Below, one piece after another: positions 27,419-38,044 of a DNA stretch of 64,000 nt. A program made the translations under genes and the position numbers. Location of the stretch: assembly GCF_021916785.1 (NCBI RefSeq), contig NZ_JAKCFC010000002.1:893048-957047 (forward strand). The letters run 5' to 3'. Below the pieces are notes generated by a model. That model did no database searches, had not been told where the DNA came from, and saw only the letters and a program-made list of their open reading frames with translations. Each line of letters starts with the position of its first letter. Position 1 is the first letter of the stretch. The DNA is from Mycolicibacterium lacusdiani. Its GTDB lineage: Bacteria; Actinomycetota; Actinomycetes; Mycobacteriales; Mycobacteriaceae.

Positions 27419-28066
27419 CCGCACCGCGGACGCGGTGACGGCGAGGTTGACCTCGGGCAGCGCGGTCGCCGACTCGTCGACCCAACTGCCGCTGGAGATC
27501 TCGCTCGCCCGGGTGTGCACCCACCGCCAGCCACGGTCGTTCAGGCTGAGCAGCGCGCCGAGTCCGTCGGCGGCGTGCAACAGCGTGACGATTGCGGCGG
27601 TGGCCGGTGTGGGCGGCGTGCGGTCGAACAGTGCCGACAGCAGTGCCGCGCGAGCAGCGCCGACCCGGCGGCGGTCGAGCAGCGGCCAGGCATACTGCTC
27701 GGCGGAGCGCTTCGGCGTCAGCTGAACCCGGCGGATCTGGCCCTGCTGCTCGAGTTGGGTCAAGACCCGATCCTGGCTCGGCCCACCCAGTTTTGACAGA
27801 GCGACCTTCGGCCGCAACGGCTTTCGCGTCAGCAGCTCGAAGGCCGGTCCGGTGACGTGATCCAGTGGGGCGCCGCCCGCGAGCGCGACCAGCCGACCGG
27901 ACTCCACCGCGTCGCCGGGAGCGGCGGGACGGATGCGGCAGCCGTGCGCGAGGTCGAGCAGCACCGCGCCTGCGAGCAGCCGTTCGCGACGGTCACGCTC
28001 CAGCGCGGGCTGCGCGGCCGCATTGTCGAGCAGGAGCAGGAAGAGGTCCTCCGCGATCTGCGCCAC
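27404..28066 (-). CDS. GPP34 (GOLPH3/VPS74)-family protein
   Basis: A 220-residue protein starting AEDLFLLLLDNAAAQP, the signature opening of the GPP34 family. Further family-like features are LLAGAVLLDLAHG and a mostly helical body. In eukaryotes the family binds phosphoinositide membranes; actinobacterial members have no assigned role. There is no signal peptide or transmembrane helix. It overlaps metB by 15 bases tail-to-tail, and a terminator-like stem lies just upstream, separating it from greA. Confidence 0.82.
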   Translation of the reverse strand: MAQIAEDLFLLLLDNAAAQPALERDRRERLLAGAVLLDLAHGCRIRPAAPGDAVESGRLVALAGGAPLDHVTGPAFELLTRKPLRPKVALSKLGGPSQDRVLTQLEQQGQIRRVQLTPKRSAEQYAWPLLDRRRVGAARAALLSALFDRTPPTPATAAIVTLLHAADGLGALLSLNDRGWRWVHTRASEISSGSWVDESATALPEVNLAVTASAVRSALL

Positions 28067-28085
28067 GCATGGGACCGTAGATCAG

Positions 28086-28118
28086 CGCCCCGCCCGCGGT
28101 CTAACCGCGGGAGGGGCG
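28086..28118 (-). terminator. GC-rich hairpin downstream of greA
   Basis: Arms 28086-28099 and 28105-28118 pair over 13 of 14 bases with a 5-base loop and one mismatch. It lies 20 bases past the greA stop and before the GPP34 start, both on the minus strand. There is no T-tract, as is common for mycobacterial terminators. Confidence 0.65.
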
Positions 28119-28138
28119 AGGGTCAGACCCGGTCCGTA

Positions 28139-28633
28139 CTAGGAGTGGTAGGGCTTCGCCTCGACCAGCGTCACCTTGACGATGTTGCCGTTGGGCACGG
28201 TGTACTCGCGGGTCTCGCCCTCCTTGGCGTCGATCAGCGCGCCACCGAGCGGGGAGTTGGGGGAGTAGACCTCGAGCTTGCCGTCGCTGACGCCTTCCTG
28301 GCGGGTCGCGATCAGGAACGTCTCCTTGTCCGACTCGTCGCCGTCGTAGTAGACGGTGACGACCGAGCCGGGCAGTGCGACGCCCGACTGCTTGGGCGCC
28401 TCGCCGACCTTGGCGTTGTTCAGCAGCTCCTGCAGCTGACGGATGCGGGCTTCCTGCTGGCCCTGCTCGTCGCGCGCTGCGTGGTAGCCGCCGTTCTCGC
28501 GCAGATCGCCCTCTTCGCGACGGTCGTTGATCTCCGCGGCGATGACGGGCCGATTGGCGATCAGCTGGTCGAGTTCCACCTTCAGGCGATCGTGGGCTTC
28601 CTGGGTCAGCCAGGTGACCTGGGTGTCAGTCAT
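28139..28633 (-). CDS. greA: Transcription elongation factor GreA
   Basis: A 164-residue protein with an N-terminal coiled coil (about 10-80, including [20 protein letters not shown], whose acidic tip rescues backtracked RNA polymerase) and a C-terminal FKBP-like domain ([20 protein letters not shown]). It stimulates transcript cleavage in paused polymerase. ATG 28633 follows AGGAGCGCG. A longer in-frame start at 28804 would add 57 non-conserved residues and is rejected. From memory it corresponds to M. tuberculosis Rv1080c. Confidence 0.95.
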   Translation of the reverse strand: MTDTQVTWLTQEAHDRLKVELDQLIANRPVIAAEINDRREEGDLRENGGYHAARDEQGQQEARIRQLQELLNNAKVGEAPKQSGVALPGSVVTVYYDGDESDKETFLIATRQEGVSDGKLEVYSPNSPLGGALIDAKEGETREYTVPNGNIVKVTLVEAKPYHS

Positions 28634-28873
28634 GTCGTCGCGCTCCTGTCGTAGTCGCTCGCGCTTGTCTCGGTATGTCGAGTTCGTGTGTGCCGCCGCG
28701 ATCGCAGTCGGTCGTCCCCCGTGCGCAAATGCAGCAATACACGGCCCCAGTGGAGGAACCGTGTATCGGTCCAGTCTACCACCGCGAGGTCGACGGGCTT
28801 TCACGATTTCGCCGCGAAGCGTTCGCCCAACCGTTGCCCGAGAGCCTCCATCGTCGGCCAGGAAGAGGCGTCC

Positions 28874-29296
28874 CTACGGAGCCACCAGATAGCCGGGCAC
28901 GTCGCCTCCGCAGCCGTAGACATCGCCGACGGCGGGTGGCTTGGTCGTCTTGACCAACGTGTCCACCTGCACCGTGACCTGCGACGACGGCGGCACCAGC
29001 AGCTCGCGCCTGCCGGTCTCGCTGCCGTCGACCGAACGTGCCCGCACGATGCAAACGACCGGTTGGGACGGATCCTCGCGAGTCACGCCGACGGTGACCT
29101 CGACGGTTCGGTCGTCGATGATCCGGTAGGCGCTCAGTTCGCCCTTCACCTCGGCCGAACCGAGGCGCTGGAAGCCGATGAGCGCGATCACCACGCCGAG
29201 CGCGACAATGAACAGGGTCATCCCGATCGCGACGCGGCGCCGGCCTCGCCGGGACAGCCGCTGACGGCCGTAGCGGTCGGCGGGACGCTCGATCAT
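28874..29296 (-). CDS. DUF4307 membrane protein
   Basis: A 140-residue protein with an arginine-rich cytosolic start (GRQRLSRRGRRR), one transmembrane helix (about 22-43) and an extracytoplasmic beta-rich domain with two cysteines (VVCIV and VYGCGG). The DUF4307 family is actinobacterial and of unknown function. From memory it corresponds to M. tuberculosis Rv1081c, next to greA and divergent from mca as here. Confidence 0.88.
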   Translation of the reverse strand: MIERPADRYGRQRLSRRGRRRVAIGMTLFIVALGVVIALIGFQRLGSAEVKGELSAYRIIDDRTVEVTVGVTREDPSQPVVCIVRARSVDGSETGRRELLVPPSSQVTVQVDTLVKTTKPPAVGDVYGCGGDVPGYLVAP

Positions 29297-29436
29297 GAGA
29301 GGTTGGTCATCCCTTGGGAGAGGTCTCGAGACGGGTCTGAGTTCAGAGCAGTCGACTAGGACTGGAACTATAGGGCTACCGGTTTTGTTGGAACCACCGA
29401 CGACACCCGACGAACGAAGCGAGCAGGTAGGAACGA

Positions 29437-30303
29437 GTGAGCGAACTGCGATTGATGGCGGTGCACGCCCACCCGGACGACGAGTCCAGCAAGGGCGCCG
29501 CGACGATGGCGCGGTATGCCGACGAAGGCGCCCGCGTGCTGGTCGTGTCGCTGACAGGTGGGGAACGCGGCGACATCCTGAACCCGGCGATGGACCTTCC
29601 CGAGGTGCATGGCCGCATCCACGAGATCCGGCGCGACGAGATGGCCCGCGCGGCGGAGATCCTCGGCGTCGAGCACGCGTGGCTGGGATTCGAGGACTCC
29701 GGGCTGCCCGAGGGCGATCCGCTGCCCCCGCTGCCGGAGGGTTGCTTTGCGCTGGTGCCCCTCGAGGAATCGACGGGTGCGCTGGTCAAGCTCATCCGCG
29801 AGTTCAAGCCGCACGTGATGACCACGTACGACGAGACCGGCGGCTACCCGCACCCTGACCACATCCGCTGCCACGAGGTCTCCGTCGCGGCGTACGAGGC
29901 TGCGGGTGACTACCGGCTGTTCCCGGACGCCGGGGAGCCGTGGAACGTCACCAAGCTGTACTACAACCACGGATTCCTCCGGCAGCGCATGCAGGTGCTC
30001 CAGGACGAGTTCACCAGGCACGGCCAGGAGGGACCGTTCGGCAAGTGGCTGGAGAGCTGGGAGTCCGACGACGACCTGATGTCGCGGCGGGTCACCACCC
30101 GGATCGAGTGCTCGAAGTACTTCGAGGTGCGTGATCAGGCACTGCTCGCCCACGCGACTCAGATCGACCCCAAGAGCTTCTTCTTCACCACCCCGATGGA
30201 GTGGCAGCAGCGGCTGTGGCCCACCGAGGAATACGAGCTGGCCCGTTCGCGCGTGCCGGTGACGCTGCCCGAGGACGACCTGTTCGCCGGTGTGGAGCCG
30301 TGA
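29437..30303 (+). CDS. mca: Mycothiol S-conjugate amidase
   Basis: A 288-residue LmbE/PIG-L-fold zinc hydrolase. Metal ligands are in HAHPDDES (about 11-18) and in [14 protein letters not shown] (about 137-150). It cleaves mycothiol conjugates of toxins or drugs to a mercapturic acid plus GlcN-Ins. It is distinguished from MshB mainly by position and overall similarity; from memory it corresponds to M. tuberculosis Rv1082. GTG 29437 follows TAGGAACGA. The GTGA overlap with the next small gene indicates coupling. Confidence 0.93.
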   Translation: MSELRLMAVHAHPDDESSKGAATMARYADEGARVLVVSLTGGERGDILNPAMDLPEVHGRIHEIRRDEMARAAEILGVEHAWLGFEDSGLPEGDPLPPLPEGCFALVPLEESTGALVKLIREFKPHVMTTYDETGGYPHPDHIRCHEVSVAAYEAAGDYRLFPDAGEPWNVTKLYYNHGFLRQRMQVLQDEFTRHGQEGPFGKWLESWESDDDLMSRRVTTRIECSKYFEVRDQALLAHATQIDPKSFFFTTPMEWQQRLWPTEEYELARSRVPVTLPEDDLFAGVEP

Positions 30304-30528
30304 CCGATTCGCTGCTGATGATCGCCGGGCTGCTCGCCGAGGAGGCCCCTCGCGAGACGGGTCCGGACTTCGGCAAGGCCAGCCCGTTCGGGCTGGTCAT
30401 CGTCGTCATCCTGCTGATCGGCACGTTTCTGCTGGTGTGGTCGATGAACAAGCACCTCAAGCGGCTGCCGGAGTCGTTCGACCCCGAGCACCCCGAGCCC
30501 GATCAGGCGGTCGACGACGGTACGACCG

Positions 30529-30551
<23 letters not shown>
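30300..30551 (+). CDS. Small single-pass membrane protein
   Basis: An 83-residue protein. The central hydrophobic helix is at about 29-49, followed by a basic stretch (NKHLKRLP) and an acidic, Pro-rich tail. GTG 30300 overlaps the mca stop (GTGA), and its end overlaps the next gene by 23 bases, so the three genes form a tight operon. From memory it corresponds to M. tuberculosis Rv1083; the function is unknown. Confidence 0.8.
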
Positions 30552-32535
<1,984 letters not shown>

Positions 32536-32545
32536 CGTGCCGCTC

Positions 32546-32920
32546 ATGTCGAGCGCGGAGCACAATACGCAGACCGTCCACCGGTACCTCGAGGCGCTCG
32601 AGAAGGGTGCGACCGACGACATCGCCAACCTGTACGCCAGCGACGCCACCGTCGAGGATCCGGTCGGCGGCGAGGTGCACATCGGCAGGCAGGCCATCCA
32701 CGGCTTCTACGCGAACATCACGGGCGCGCAATGCGCCAGCGAGCTGGTGACGTTGCGGGCGCTCGGCCACGAGGCGGCGTTCTTCTGGCGGCTGACGGTG
32801 AGGTTCGGCGAGTCCGGCGGCATGCGCATCGAGATCATCAGCGTCATGACGTTCGACGACGAGGCGAAGATCACGTCGATGAAGGCCTACTGGTCCCAAG
32901 ACGACGTCACGCAGCTCTAG
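32546..32920 (+). CDS. Ketosteroid isomerase-like (NTF2-fold) protein
   Basis: A 124-residue protein very close to bacterial delta5-3-ketosteroid isomerase: LYASDATVEDPVGGEVH, GRQAIHGFYA, and the ending MKAYWSQDD. By alignment from memory, catalytic Tyr14 and the base Asp38 are present at the same numbers. The second oxyanion-hole acid Asp99 is replaced by Ser99 (IISVMTF). It could still isomerise 3-oxo-delta5-steroids with altered efficiency, or act on another substrate. Loss of Asp99 sets it apart from characterised enzymes. It is probably leaderless. Confidence 0.8.
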   Translation: MSSAEHNTQTVHRYLEALEKGATDDIANLYASDATVEDPVGGEVHIGRQAIHGFYANITGAQCASELVTLRALGHEAAFFWRLTVRFGESGGMRIEIISVMTFDDEAKITSMKAYWSQDDVTQL

Positions 32921-32927
32921 CGGTCGG

Positions 32928-33692
32928 CTAGAAGACGGCGAACCACATCGCGATGTAGTGGCAGATCGCCGCGACGGCAGTGCACGCGTGAAAGAACTCG
33001 TGGTGCCCGAACGTCGTCGGCCAGGGGTTCGGCCACTTCAGCCCATAGAGTACGCCGCCGACGCTGTAGAGCGCGCCGCCCACGATCAGCAGCACGACGG
33101 CCGCGACACCGGCGCCGTCCATGATCGGGCCGATGAACCACGCCGCCACCCAGCCGAGCAGCAGGTACAGCGGTACGCCGACCCAGGCGGGCGCCGACGG
33201 CCACAGCATCTTCAATGCCACCCCGGCCAGTGCGCCGCCCCAGACGATCCAGAACAGCACCATGCCCTTCTCGGCGGGCAGGGCCAGCAGGGCGAACGGC
33301 GTGTAGCTGCCCGCGATGAAGATGAAGATCATCGAGTGATCGGCGCGTTTCATCCACTTGCGGGCGGTCGGCGACGTCCACGTCACCCGGTGGTAGGTAC
33401 CGCTGACGGCGAACATGGCGACGATCGTCAACGTGTAGATCAGGGTGGCGATGCCCGCGGTGGTCGACTCCGCCGACCACGAGACGGACACCAGTGCGGC
33501 GCCGGCGATGGTCGCGACGATCGCGGAGTAGACGTGGATCCAGCCGCGGGCGCGGGGCCGTCCGATGAACTGGGCGACGCCGTCGGCGACGGCTTCGGGC
33601 AGGTCCTCGGCGTACACCCGCGGTGGCGGCTGTTGGGCCTCGTCGGCGGCCTCGGCGGTGGCGTTGGTCCGTGCTGATTCCATCTGCGTCAC
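32928..33692 (-). CDS. Hemolysin III / TrhA-family membrane protein
   Basis: A 254-residue protein with a polar N-terminus of about 45 residues and seven transmembrane helices. Conserved family residues are seen in [25 protein letters not shown], and the C-terminal [10 protein letters not shown] with metal-like histidines. Related proteins (YqfA/TrhA, PAQR superfamily) have roles in membrane lipid homeostasis; hemolysis is not implied. It is convergent with the KSI-like gene and divergent from the prenyl transferase gene. From memory it corresponds to M. tuberculosis Rv1085c. Confidence 0.88.
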   Translation of the reverse strand: MTQMESARTNATAEAADEAQQPPPRVYAEDLPEAVADGVAQFIGRPRARGWIHVYSAIVATIAGAALVSVSWSAESTTAGIATLIYTLTIVAMFAVSGTYHRVTWTSPTARKWMKRADHSMIFIFIAGSYTPFALLALPAEKGMVLFWIVWGGALAGVALKMLWPSAPAWVGVPLYLLLGWVAAWFIGPIMDGAGVAAVVLLIVGGALYSVGGVLYGLKWPNPWPTTFGHHEFFHACTAVAAICHYIAMWFAVF

Positions 33693-33739
33693 CTCCGATC
33701 GACCCGCCCCAACAGGCGTGGGGATTCACTACGCCACAG

Positions 33740-33745
33740 TAGTCT
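33740..33745 (+). promoter_or_regulatory. -10 box for the leaderless prenyl transferase gene
   Basis: TAGTCT fits TANNNT and ends 8 bases before GTG 33754, so the transcript probably begins at the start codon. Confidence 0.5.
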
Positions 33746-33753
33746 TGATCCCC

Positions 33754-34548
33754 GTGGAGATCATTCCCCCGCGTCTCAAGGAGCCGGCCTACCGGCTCTA
33801 CGAGCTGCGGCTGCGTCAGGAGTTGGCCCGCGCCAGGGACGACCTGCCGCGACACATCGCCGTGCTGTGCGACGGGAACCGCCGATGGGCCCGCGACGCC
33901 GGCCACGACGACGTCAGTTACGGCTACCGCGTGGGTGCCGCCAAGATCGCCGAGATGCTGCGGTGGTGCCAGGAGACCGGCGTCGAGATGGCCACGGTGT
34001 ACCTGCTGTCGACCGAGAACCTGCAGCGCGATCCGGCCGAACTCACCGAGCTGATCGACATCATCACCGACGTCGTCGAGCAGATCTGCGCGCCGGTCAA
34101 CAAGTGGAGCGTGCGCACGGTCGGCGACCTCGAGCTGCTCGGCGGTGAGCCCGCCAAACGGCTGCGGGACGCCGTCGACTCCACCAGCAGCGCGGCCGAA
34201 GGCGTCTTCCACGTCAACGTCGCCGTCGGGTACGGCGGGCGTCAGGAGATCGTGAACGCCGTGCGCGCGCTGCTCGGCAAGGAACTCGCCAACGGCGTGA
34301 CCGGCGAGGGCCTGGTCGACGCCGTCACCGTCGACGCCATCTCGGAGAACCTCTACACCTCGGGCCAGCCCGACCCGGACCTCGTCATCCGCACGTCCGG
34401 GGAGCAGCGGCTGTCCGGATTCCTGCTGTGGCAGAGCGCCTATTCGGAGATGTGGTTCACCGACGCACACTGGCCCGCGTTCCGCCGCGTGGACTTCCTG
34501 CGCGCGCTGCGCGACTACACGATGCGCCATCGCCGCTACGGGCGTTGA
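33754..34548 (+). CDS. (2Z,6E)-farnesyl diphosphate synthase
   Basis: A 264-residue cis-prenyltransferase. The catalytic Asp and phosphate loop are in VLCDGNRRWA, and further motifs are LLSTENLQR, VGYGGRQEI and DPDLVIRTSGEQRLSGFLLW. It is very similar overall to M. tuberculosis Rv1086, which makes Z,E-farnesyl diphosphate, the C15 primer extended by UppS to decaprenyl phosphate for cell-wall synthesis. Chain length is inferred from that similarity. The start is GTG 33754 (MEIIPPRLKEP). Confidence 0.92.
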   Translation: MEIIPPRLKEPAYRLYELRLRQELARARDDLPRHIAVLCDGNRRWARDAGHDDVSYGYRVGAAKIAEMLRWCQETGVEMATVYLLSTENLQRDPAELTELIDIITDVVEQICAPVNKWSVRTVGDLELLGGEPAKRLRDAVDSTSSAAEGVFHVNVAVGYGGRQEIVNAVRALLGKELANGVTGEGLVDAVTVDAISENLYTSGQPDPDLVIRTSGEQRLSGFLLWQSAYSEMWFTDAHWPAFRRVDFLRALRDYTMRHRRYGR

Positions 34549-34578
34549 CGCCGTTGGCGCGCGTGCGAGACTAGGCAC

Positions 34579-35934
34579 GTGGCTGCGATGTCCGCAGTGG
34601 TCTTCGCCCTGAGCTGGTGGCTCGGGCTCTATCTGCTGGCCCGTGGGCCGCGCAAACCCGTCCTGGCGCTCGCCGCCGTCGGCCTCACCAGCTTCGCCGT
34701 CGTCGTCGCCCTCGACGCCGTCCGCCTCGCCACCCCCGCCCACGCCGAACTGCTCGGCCGCATCGAGGGCTACCTCGTCGTCGTGCCCGGTATCGCCTGG
34801 TTCGCCGTCCTGCTCGAGTTGTCCCGGCCCGGCGACACATGGCGCAGCCGGATGGGCGAGATCCTCACCGTCGCAGTCGTCGCCGTGCTGGCGCTGACCG
34901 GTGCCGTACTGGCGGGCGGAGTCGGGGGACCGCTGCGTCTCGGGCACTGGGTGATGTTCGGCGTCATCTCGCTCGCCACGCTCGGCGCTCTGGTGCGCGC
35001 GCTGACCGGCGGGCGGCGGCCACGCTCGGTCACCGGCGTCGTCGTGGTCGCGACGCTGTTCTTCGCGCTCGGCAACGCGATCCTGGTGATCCCGCTCGGG
35101 CTGGTCCCGAGCTGGCTCGCGCTGGCGGGCACCGGGTTCGACGTGCTGCTGCTCGGCGTCGCCGTCGCGGCGTGGGACGCCTTCGACGAGGGGCAGGCGC
35201 TGCGCGCCGACATGCGGCGGTCGTTCGTGGGCACGGCCGTCGTCGCCACGCTGTTCGGCGGGCAGGCGCTCGTCGGGCTCGCGGTGACCGGTCAGCACAC
35301 GGCGCTGACGGTGCTGCTGTTCACCAGCCTCGCCGTCGCGATCACGATCAACGTCCTCGCCGATCCGCTGGCCGTCGTGCTCGACCGGCTGGCGTTCTCC
35401 GGCTCACCGGACCTGCGCGCGGACCGGGATGCGCTGCGTCGCACCGAGGCCGCGCTGCCGCGCCGCTCCGACGATCCGCTCGACGACGTCGACGACGAGA
35501 CGTTCGTCCGCCTGACCCGCCGCGCCCTCGGACACTACGGCGACCTGTCGAAGCTCGTCGCCAGCCCGTTGACCGCGCTGCCCGAGATCGACCGGCGGCT
35601 GGTCCTGCGCGGCGCCCCTGACCAACCGCTGGAGCGTGCCAACGAACTGCGGGCGCTGCTCGCCGACCGGATCGCCGCGCTCAAGCCCCGCGACGGCGGC
35701 GACTTCGGCACGACCGAACAGTGGCGGCACTACAACTCGCTGTACTTCCCCTACGTCGTCGGCGTGCGCGCGTACGCGCAGAACGCGACGGCCGCAGGAC
35801 TCGACCCGGTCGCGCGGCAGGCGTGGCACTGGTTCGTCGCCGAGGTCCCGCAGCGGTCGCTGCACAACTGGCAGAACGCGGCAGCCCGCGTCATCGCCGC
35901 CGACCTCCGCGGCAAGCGCGTCACCGTCGGCTGA
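34579..35934 (+). CDS. Multi-pass membrane protein of unknown function
   Basis: A 451-residue protein. About eight or nine hydrophobic segments fill residues 1-265, an arrangement reminiscent of the sensory membrane regions of histidine kinases. A soluble C-terminal domain follows (DDVDDETFVRLTRRALGHYG, then a conserved WRHYNSLYFPYV and AWHWFVAEVPQRSLHNWQ) without kinase motifs. It may be a helical signalling or DNA-related domain; I do not recognise it. GTG 34579 is 30 bases after the prenyl transferase stop, so the two may be co-transcribed. Confidence 0.75.
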   Translation: MAAMSAVVFALSWWLGLYLLARGPRKPVLALAAVGLTSFAVVVALDAVRLATPAHAELLGRIEGYLVVVPGIAWFAVLLELSRPGDTWRSRMGEILTVAVVAVLALTGAVLAGGVGGPLRLGHWVMFGVISLATLGALVRALTGGRRPRSVTGVVVVATLFFALGNAILVIPLGLVPSWLALAGTGFDVLLLGVAVAAWDAFDEGQALRADMRRSFVGTAVVATLFGGQALVGLAVTGQHTALTVLLFTSLAVAITINVLADPLAVVLDRLAFSGSPDLRADRDALRRTEAALPRRSDDPLDDVDDETFVRLTRRALGHYGDLSKLVASPLTALPEIDRRLVLRGAPDQPLERANELRALLADRIAALKPRDGGDFGTTEQWRHYNSLYFPYVVGVRAYAQNATAAGLDPVARQAWHWFVAEVPQRSLHNWQNAAARVIAADLRGKRVTVG

Positions 35935-35953
35935 AACCGGCCCTGAGCTGCAC

Positions 35954-36007
35954 TTGGCAGTGTTTGGCAGCATCGCGCATCGATCTGGCAGTGGTTCTTG
36001 AGCAGTG
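35954..36007. repeat. Direct repeats upstream of the tandem membrane genes
   Basis: Four short direct repeats of the type TTGGCAGTG occur at 35954, 35964, 35985 and 35999 (TTGGCAGTG, TTGGCAGCA, CTGGCAGTG, GAGCAGTG). Spacings are 10, 21 and 14 bases. They precede the gene at 36061 and may bind a regulator. Confidence 0.35.
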
Positions 36008-36060
36008 TTCGTGGTGTCGCTCGGACCACCGAACGGCGACCTCAACGACGAGGAGACGCC

Positions 36061-36468
36061 ATGACCGCCATCACCACCCGCCCTCTGTCCGACAGCTCGG
36101 ACTGCCTGCTCCGGTTCGCGATGCGCGCCGACGCCACGCTATGCGCAGGCACCGGCCTGTTCGTCGCGATGGCCGCGGACCCGCTGTCGCGGCTGTCCGG
36201 TCTGACCGCGACGTCGGAGTGGATCGCCGGCGCGGCGCTGGTGCTCTACGGTGCCGCGCTCTACGTCCTCGCGGCCATGCCCAGCGTGCGCGGCGTCGGC
36301 ATCGGAGTCGTGGCCGCCAACCTGGTGTTCGCGGTGGCTGCCGTGGCGGTGCTCGTCTCGGACCTCCTGCCGCTCACCGGTGCCGGCGTCGCGATGGTCG
36401 TGGCCACCGTCGCCGTGGTCCTCGGCTTCGCCTACTGCCAATACCTCGGAGTGCGCCGTCTGGCGTGA
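36061..36468 (+). CDS. Four-helix membrane protein, tandem copy 1
   Basis: A 135-residue protein with four predicted transmembrane helices and short loops. It starts MTAITTRPLS; GACGAGGAGACG is its ribosome site. It shares length, start and plan with the next gene (LLRFAMRADA versus LLRFALRLDA; YCQYLGVRRL versus DLQYLGLRRL), so the two are a tandem duplication. The function is unknown; similar small four-helix proteins are found across actinobacteria. Confidence 0.82.
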   Translation: MTAITTRPLSDSSDCLLRFAMRADATLCAGTGLFVAMAADPLSRLSGLTATSEWIAGAALVLYGAALYVLAAMPSVRGVGIGVVAANLVFAVAAVAVLVSDLLPLTGAGVAMVVATVAVVLGFAYCQYLGVRRLA

Positions 36469-36478
36469 CTCCCTTCCC

Positions 36479-36535
36479 ACCGGCGCGGGGCCCGTGCCGC
36501 CCCGAGAGGTTAGGGCTCGCGGACCCCGCGCCGGT
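36479..36535. terminator. Inverted repeat between the tandem membrane genes
   Basis: Arms 36479-36490 and 36524-36535 are exact 12-base complements, separated by 33 bases and followed by TTTC. It begins 10 bases after the copy-1 stop and could act as a terminator or attenuator between the two copies. Confidence 0.55.
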
Positions 36536-36586
36536 TTCACCCGTCCACCCATCACCCACCGCAGTACCGATCGAAGGGATACGCAC

Positions 36587-36994
36587 ATGACCGCCACCAC
36601 TTCTCACCCCGCCACCACCGCCAAGGACTCGCTGCTGCGGTTCGCACTACGTCTGGACGCCATCGCCTCCGGCGTGATCGGCGTCGCCGGACTCGCGCTG
36701 GCACCCCAGATCGCCGAGTGGTCGGGCACCACCGCCGCATTCGAGTACTCGCTGAGCGCCTTCTTCGTCGTCTACGGCGTGGCCGTGTTCGTCCTGTCAC
36801 GCATGCGCACGGTCCGCACCTGGGGCGTGCTGATCGCCGTCGGCAACGTCGTGTTCACCGTCGCGGCCGTGGCGCTGGTGCTGGCCGACGTCATGCCGCT
36901 CACCACGACCGGCGTCGTGCTGACCCTCGCCAGCGGCGTCTTCACCCTCGCGATGGCCGACCTGCAGTACCTGGGCCTGCGTCGGCTGCGCTGA
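36587..36994 (+). CDS. Four-helix membrane protein, tandem copy 2
   Basis: A 135-residue paralogue of the preceding gene, with four transmembrane helices and the conserved ending LQYLGLRRLR. ATG 36587 follows a weak GAAGGGA ribosome site. A hairpin between the copies suggests they may not be expressed equally. Nothing in the sequence shows a transported or bound ligand. Confidence 0.82.
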   Translation: MTATTSHPATTAKDSLLRFALRLDAIASGVIGVAGLALAPQIAEWSGTTAAFEYSLSAFFVVYGVAVFVLSRMRTVRTWGVLIAVGNVVFTVAAVALVLADVMPLTTTGVVLTLASGVFTLAMADLQYLGLRRLR

Positions 36995-37000
36995 CCCAGG

Positions 37001-37049
37001 GATTTCGGCGCGCGAACCCGCGTTGACCGCGGGGGAGCGCGCCGAAATC
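37001..37049. terminator. Inverted repeat between convergent genes
   Basis: A 13-bp perfect stem (37001-37013 with 37037-37049) with an inner stem (CCCGCG/CGCGGG) in its loop. It abuts the coaA stop codon and lies 7 bases after the membrane-gene stop, so it could terminate both. Confidence 0.72.
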
Positions 37050-37986
37050 ACAGCTTGCGCAGGCGTAGCCGGTTGATCGAGTGGTCGTGGTCCTTGCGCA
37101 GCACCAACGTGGCCCGTGGCCTGGTCGGCAGGATGTTGTCGATCAGGTTGGGCCGGTTGATCGACTGCCAGATGTCGCGGGCTGCGAAGATCGCCTGCTC
37201 GTCGGTCAGCGTCGAGTAGTGATGGAAGTGCGACTGCGGGTCGGCGAACGCGCCGGCCCGCATCGCGAGAAAGCGTGACACGTACCAGTTCTCGATGTCC
37301 TCGATGCGGGCGTCGACGTAGACCGAGAAGTCGAACAGATCCGACACCATGAGCGCAGGTCCGGTCTGCAACACGTTGAGACCCTCGAGGATGAGGATGT
37401 CCGGGTGCCGGGTCACCAGATGTTCGTCGGGCACGATGTCGTAGAGCAGATGCGAGTAGACCGGTGCGGACACCTGGTCGGCGCCGGACTTGACCGCCGT
37501 CACGAAGCGCATCAGCGCCCTGCGGTCGTAGCTCTCCGGAAAACCCTTGCGATGCATGAGGTTCCGGCGCAGTAGCTCGTCGTTCGGGTACAGGAACCCG
37601 TCGGTGGTGACGAGGTCGACGCGGGGGTGGTGCTCCCAGCGCGCCAACAGGGCCTGCAGCACGCGCGCGGTGGTGGACTTGCCGACCGCGACACTGCCCG
37701 CGACGCCGATCACGAACGGCACGGGGCGGTCGGGATTCTGCTGCGGCTCGCCGAGGAACTCCGACGTCGAGGAGTACAGCCGCTGCCTCGCGGCGACCTG
37801 GAGGTGGATCAACCGCGCCAGCGGCAGATAGACCTCTTCGACCTCGAGCAGATCGACCTGCTCACCGAGACCGCGCAGGCCCACCAGTTCATCCTCGGTG
37901 AGCTTCAACGGGGTCGACATGCGTAGTGCGCGCCACTGGGTCCTGTCGAACTCGACATATGGACTCGGCTCGCTGGTCCGCGCCAT
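37048..37986 (-). CDS. coaA: Pantothenate kinase, type I
   Basis: A 312-residue P-loop kinase ([12 protein letters not shown] at about 94-105) that phosphorylates pantothenate, the first committed step of CoA synthesis. Further family segments are [19 protein letters not shown] and [12 protein letters not shown] chose ATG 37986 ([15 protein letters not shown]), matching the expected length of the mycobacterial enzyme; a start at 38067 would add 27 residues. From memory it corresponds to M. tuberculosis Rv1092c. It is divergent from the DUF885 gene. Confidence 0.95.
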   Translation of the reverse strand: MARTSEPSPYVEFDRTQWRALRMSTPLKLTEDELVGLRGLGEQVDLLEVEEVYLPLARLIHLQVAARQRLYSSTSEFLGEPQQNPDRPVPFVIGVAGSVAVGKSTTARVLQALLARWEHHPRVDLVTTDGFLYPNDELLRRNLMHRKGFPESYDRRALMRFVTAVKSGADQVSAPVYSHLLYDIVPDEHLVTRHPDILILEGLNVLQTGPALMVSDLFDFSVYVDARIEDIENWYVSRFLAMRAGAFADPQSHFHHYSTLTDEQAIFAARDIWQSINRPNLIDNILPTRPRATLVLRKDHDHSINRLRLRKL

Positions 37987-38031
37987 GCGCCCTCCACATT
38001 CCCCGTCGGTCCGCTCGCCCAGTCTTGCACT

Positions 38032-38037
38032 TACCGT
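38032..38037 (+). promoter_or_regulatory. -10 box for the leaderless DUF885 gene
   Basis: TACCGT fits TANNNT and ends 7 bases before ATG 38045, so the transcript probably starts at the ATG. Confidence 0.5.
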
Positions 38038-38044
38038 TGACGGC

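Noticed and set aside
28634..28804. 57-residue N-terminal extension of GreA
   Set aside because: It is not conserved in the family, and ATG 28633 has a good ribosome site.
32917..35298. A 793-codon open frame on the minus strand
   Set aside because: It runs antisense to hemolysin III, prenyl transferase and membrane protein genes. It is Arg/Gly/Asp-rich low complexity, and has no recognisable motif; long shadow frames are expected at this GC content.
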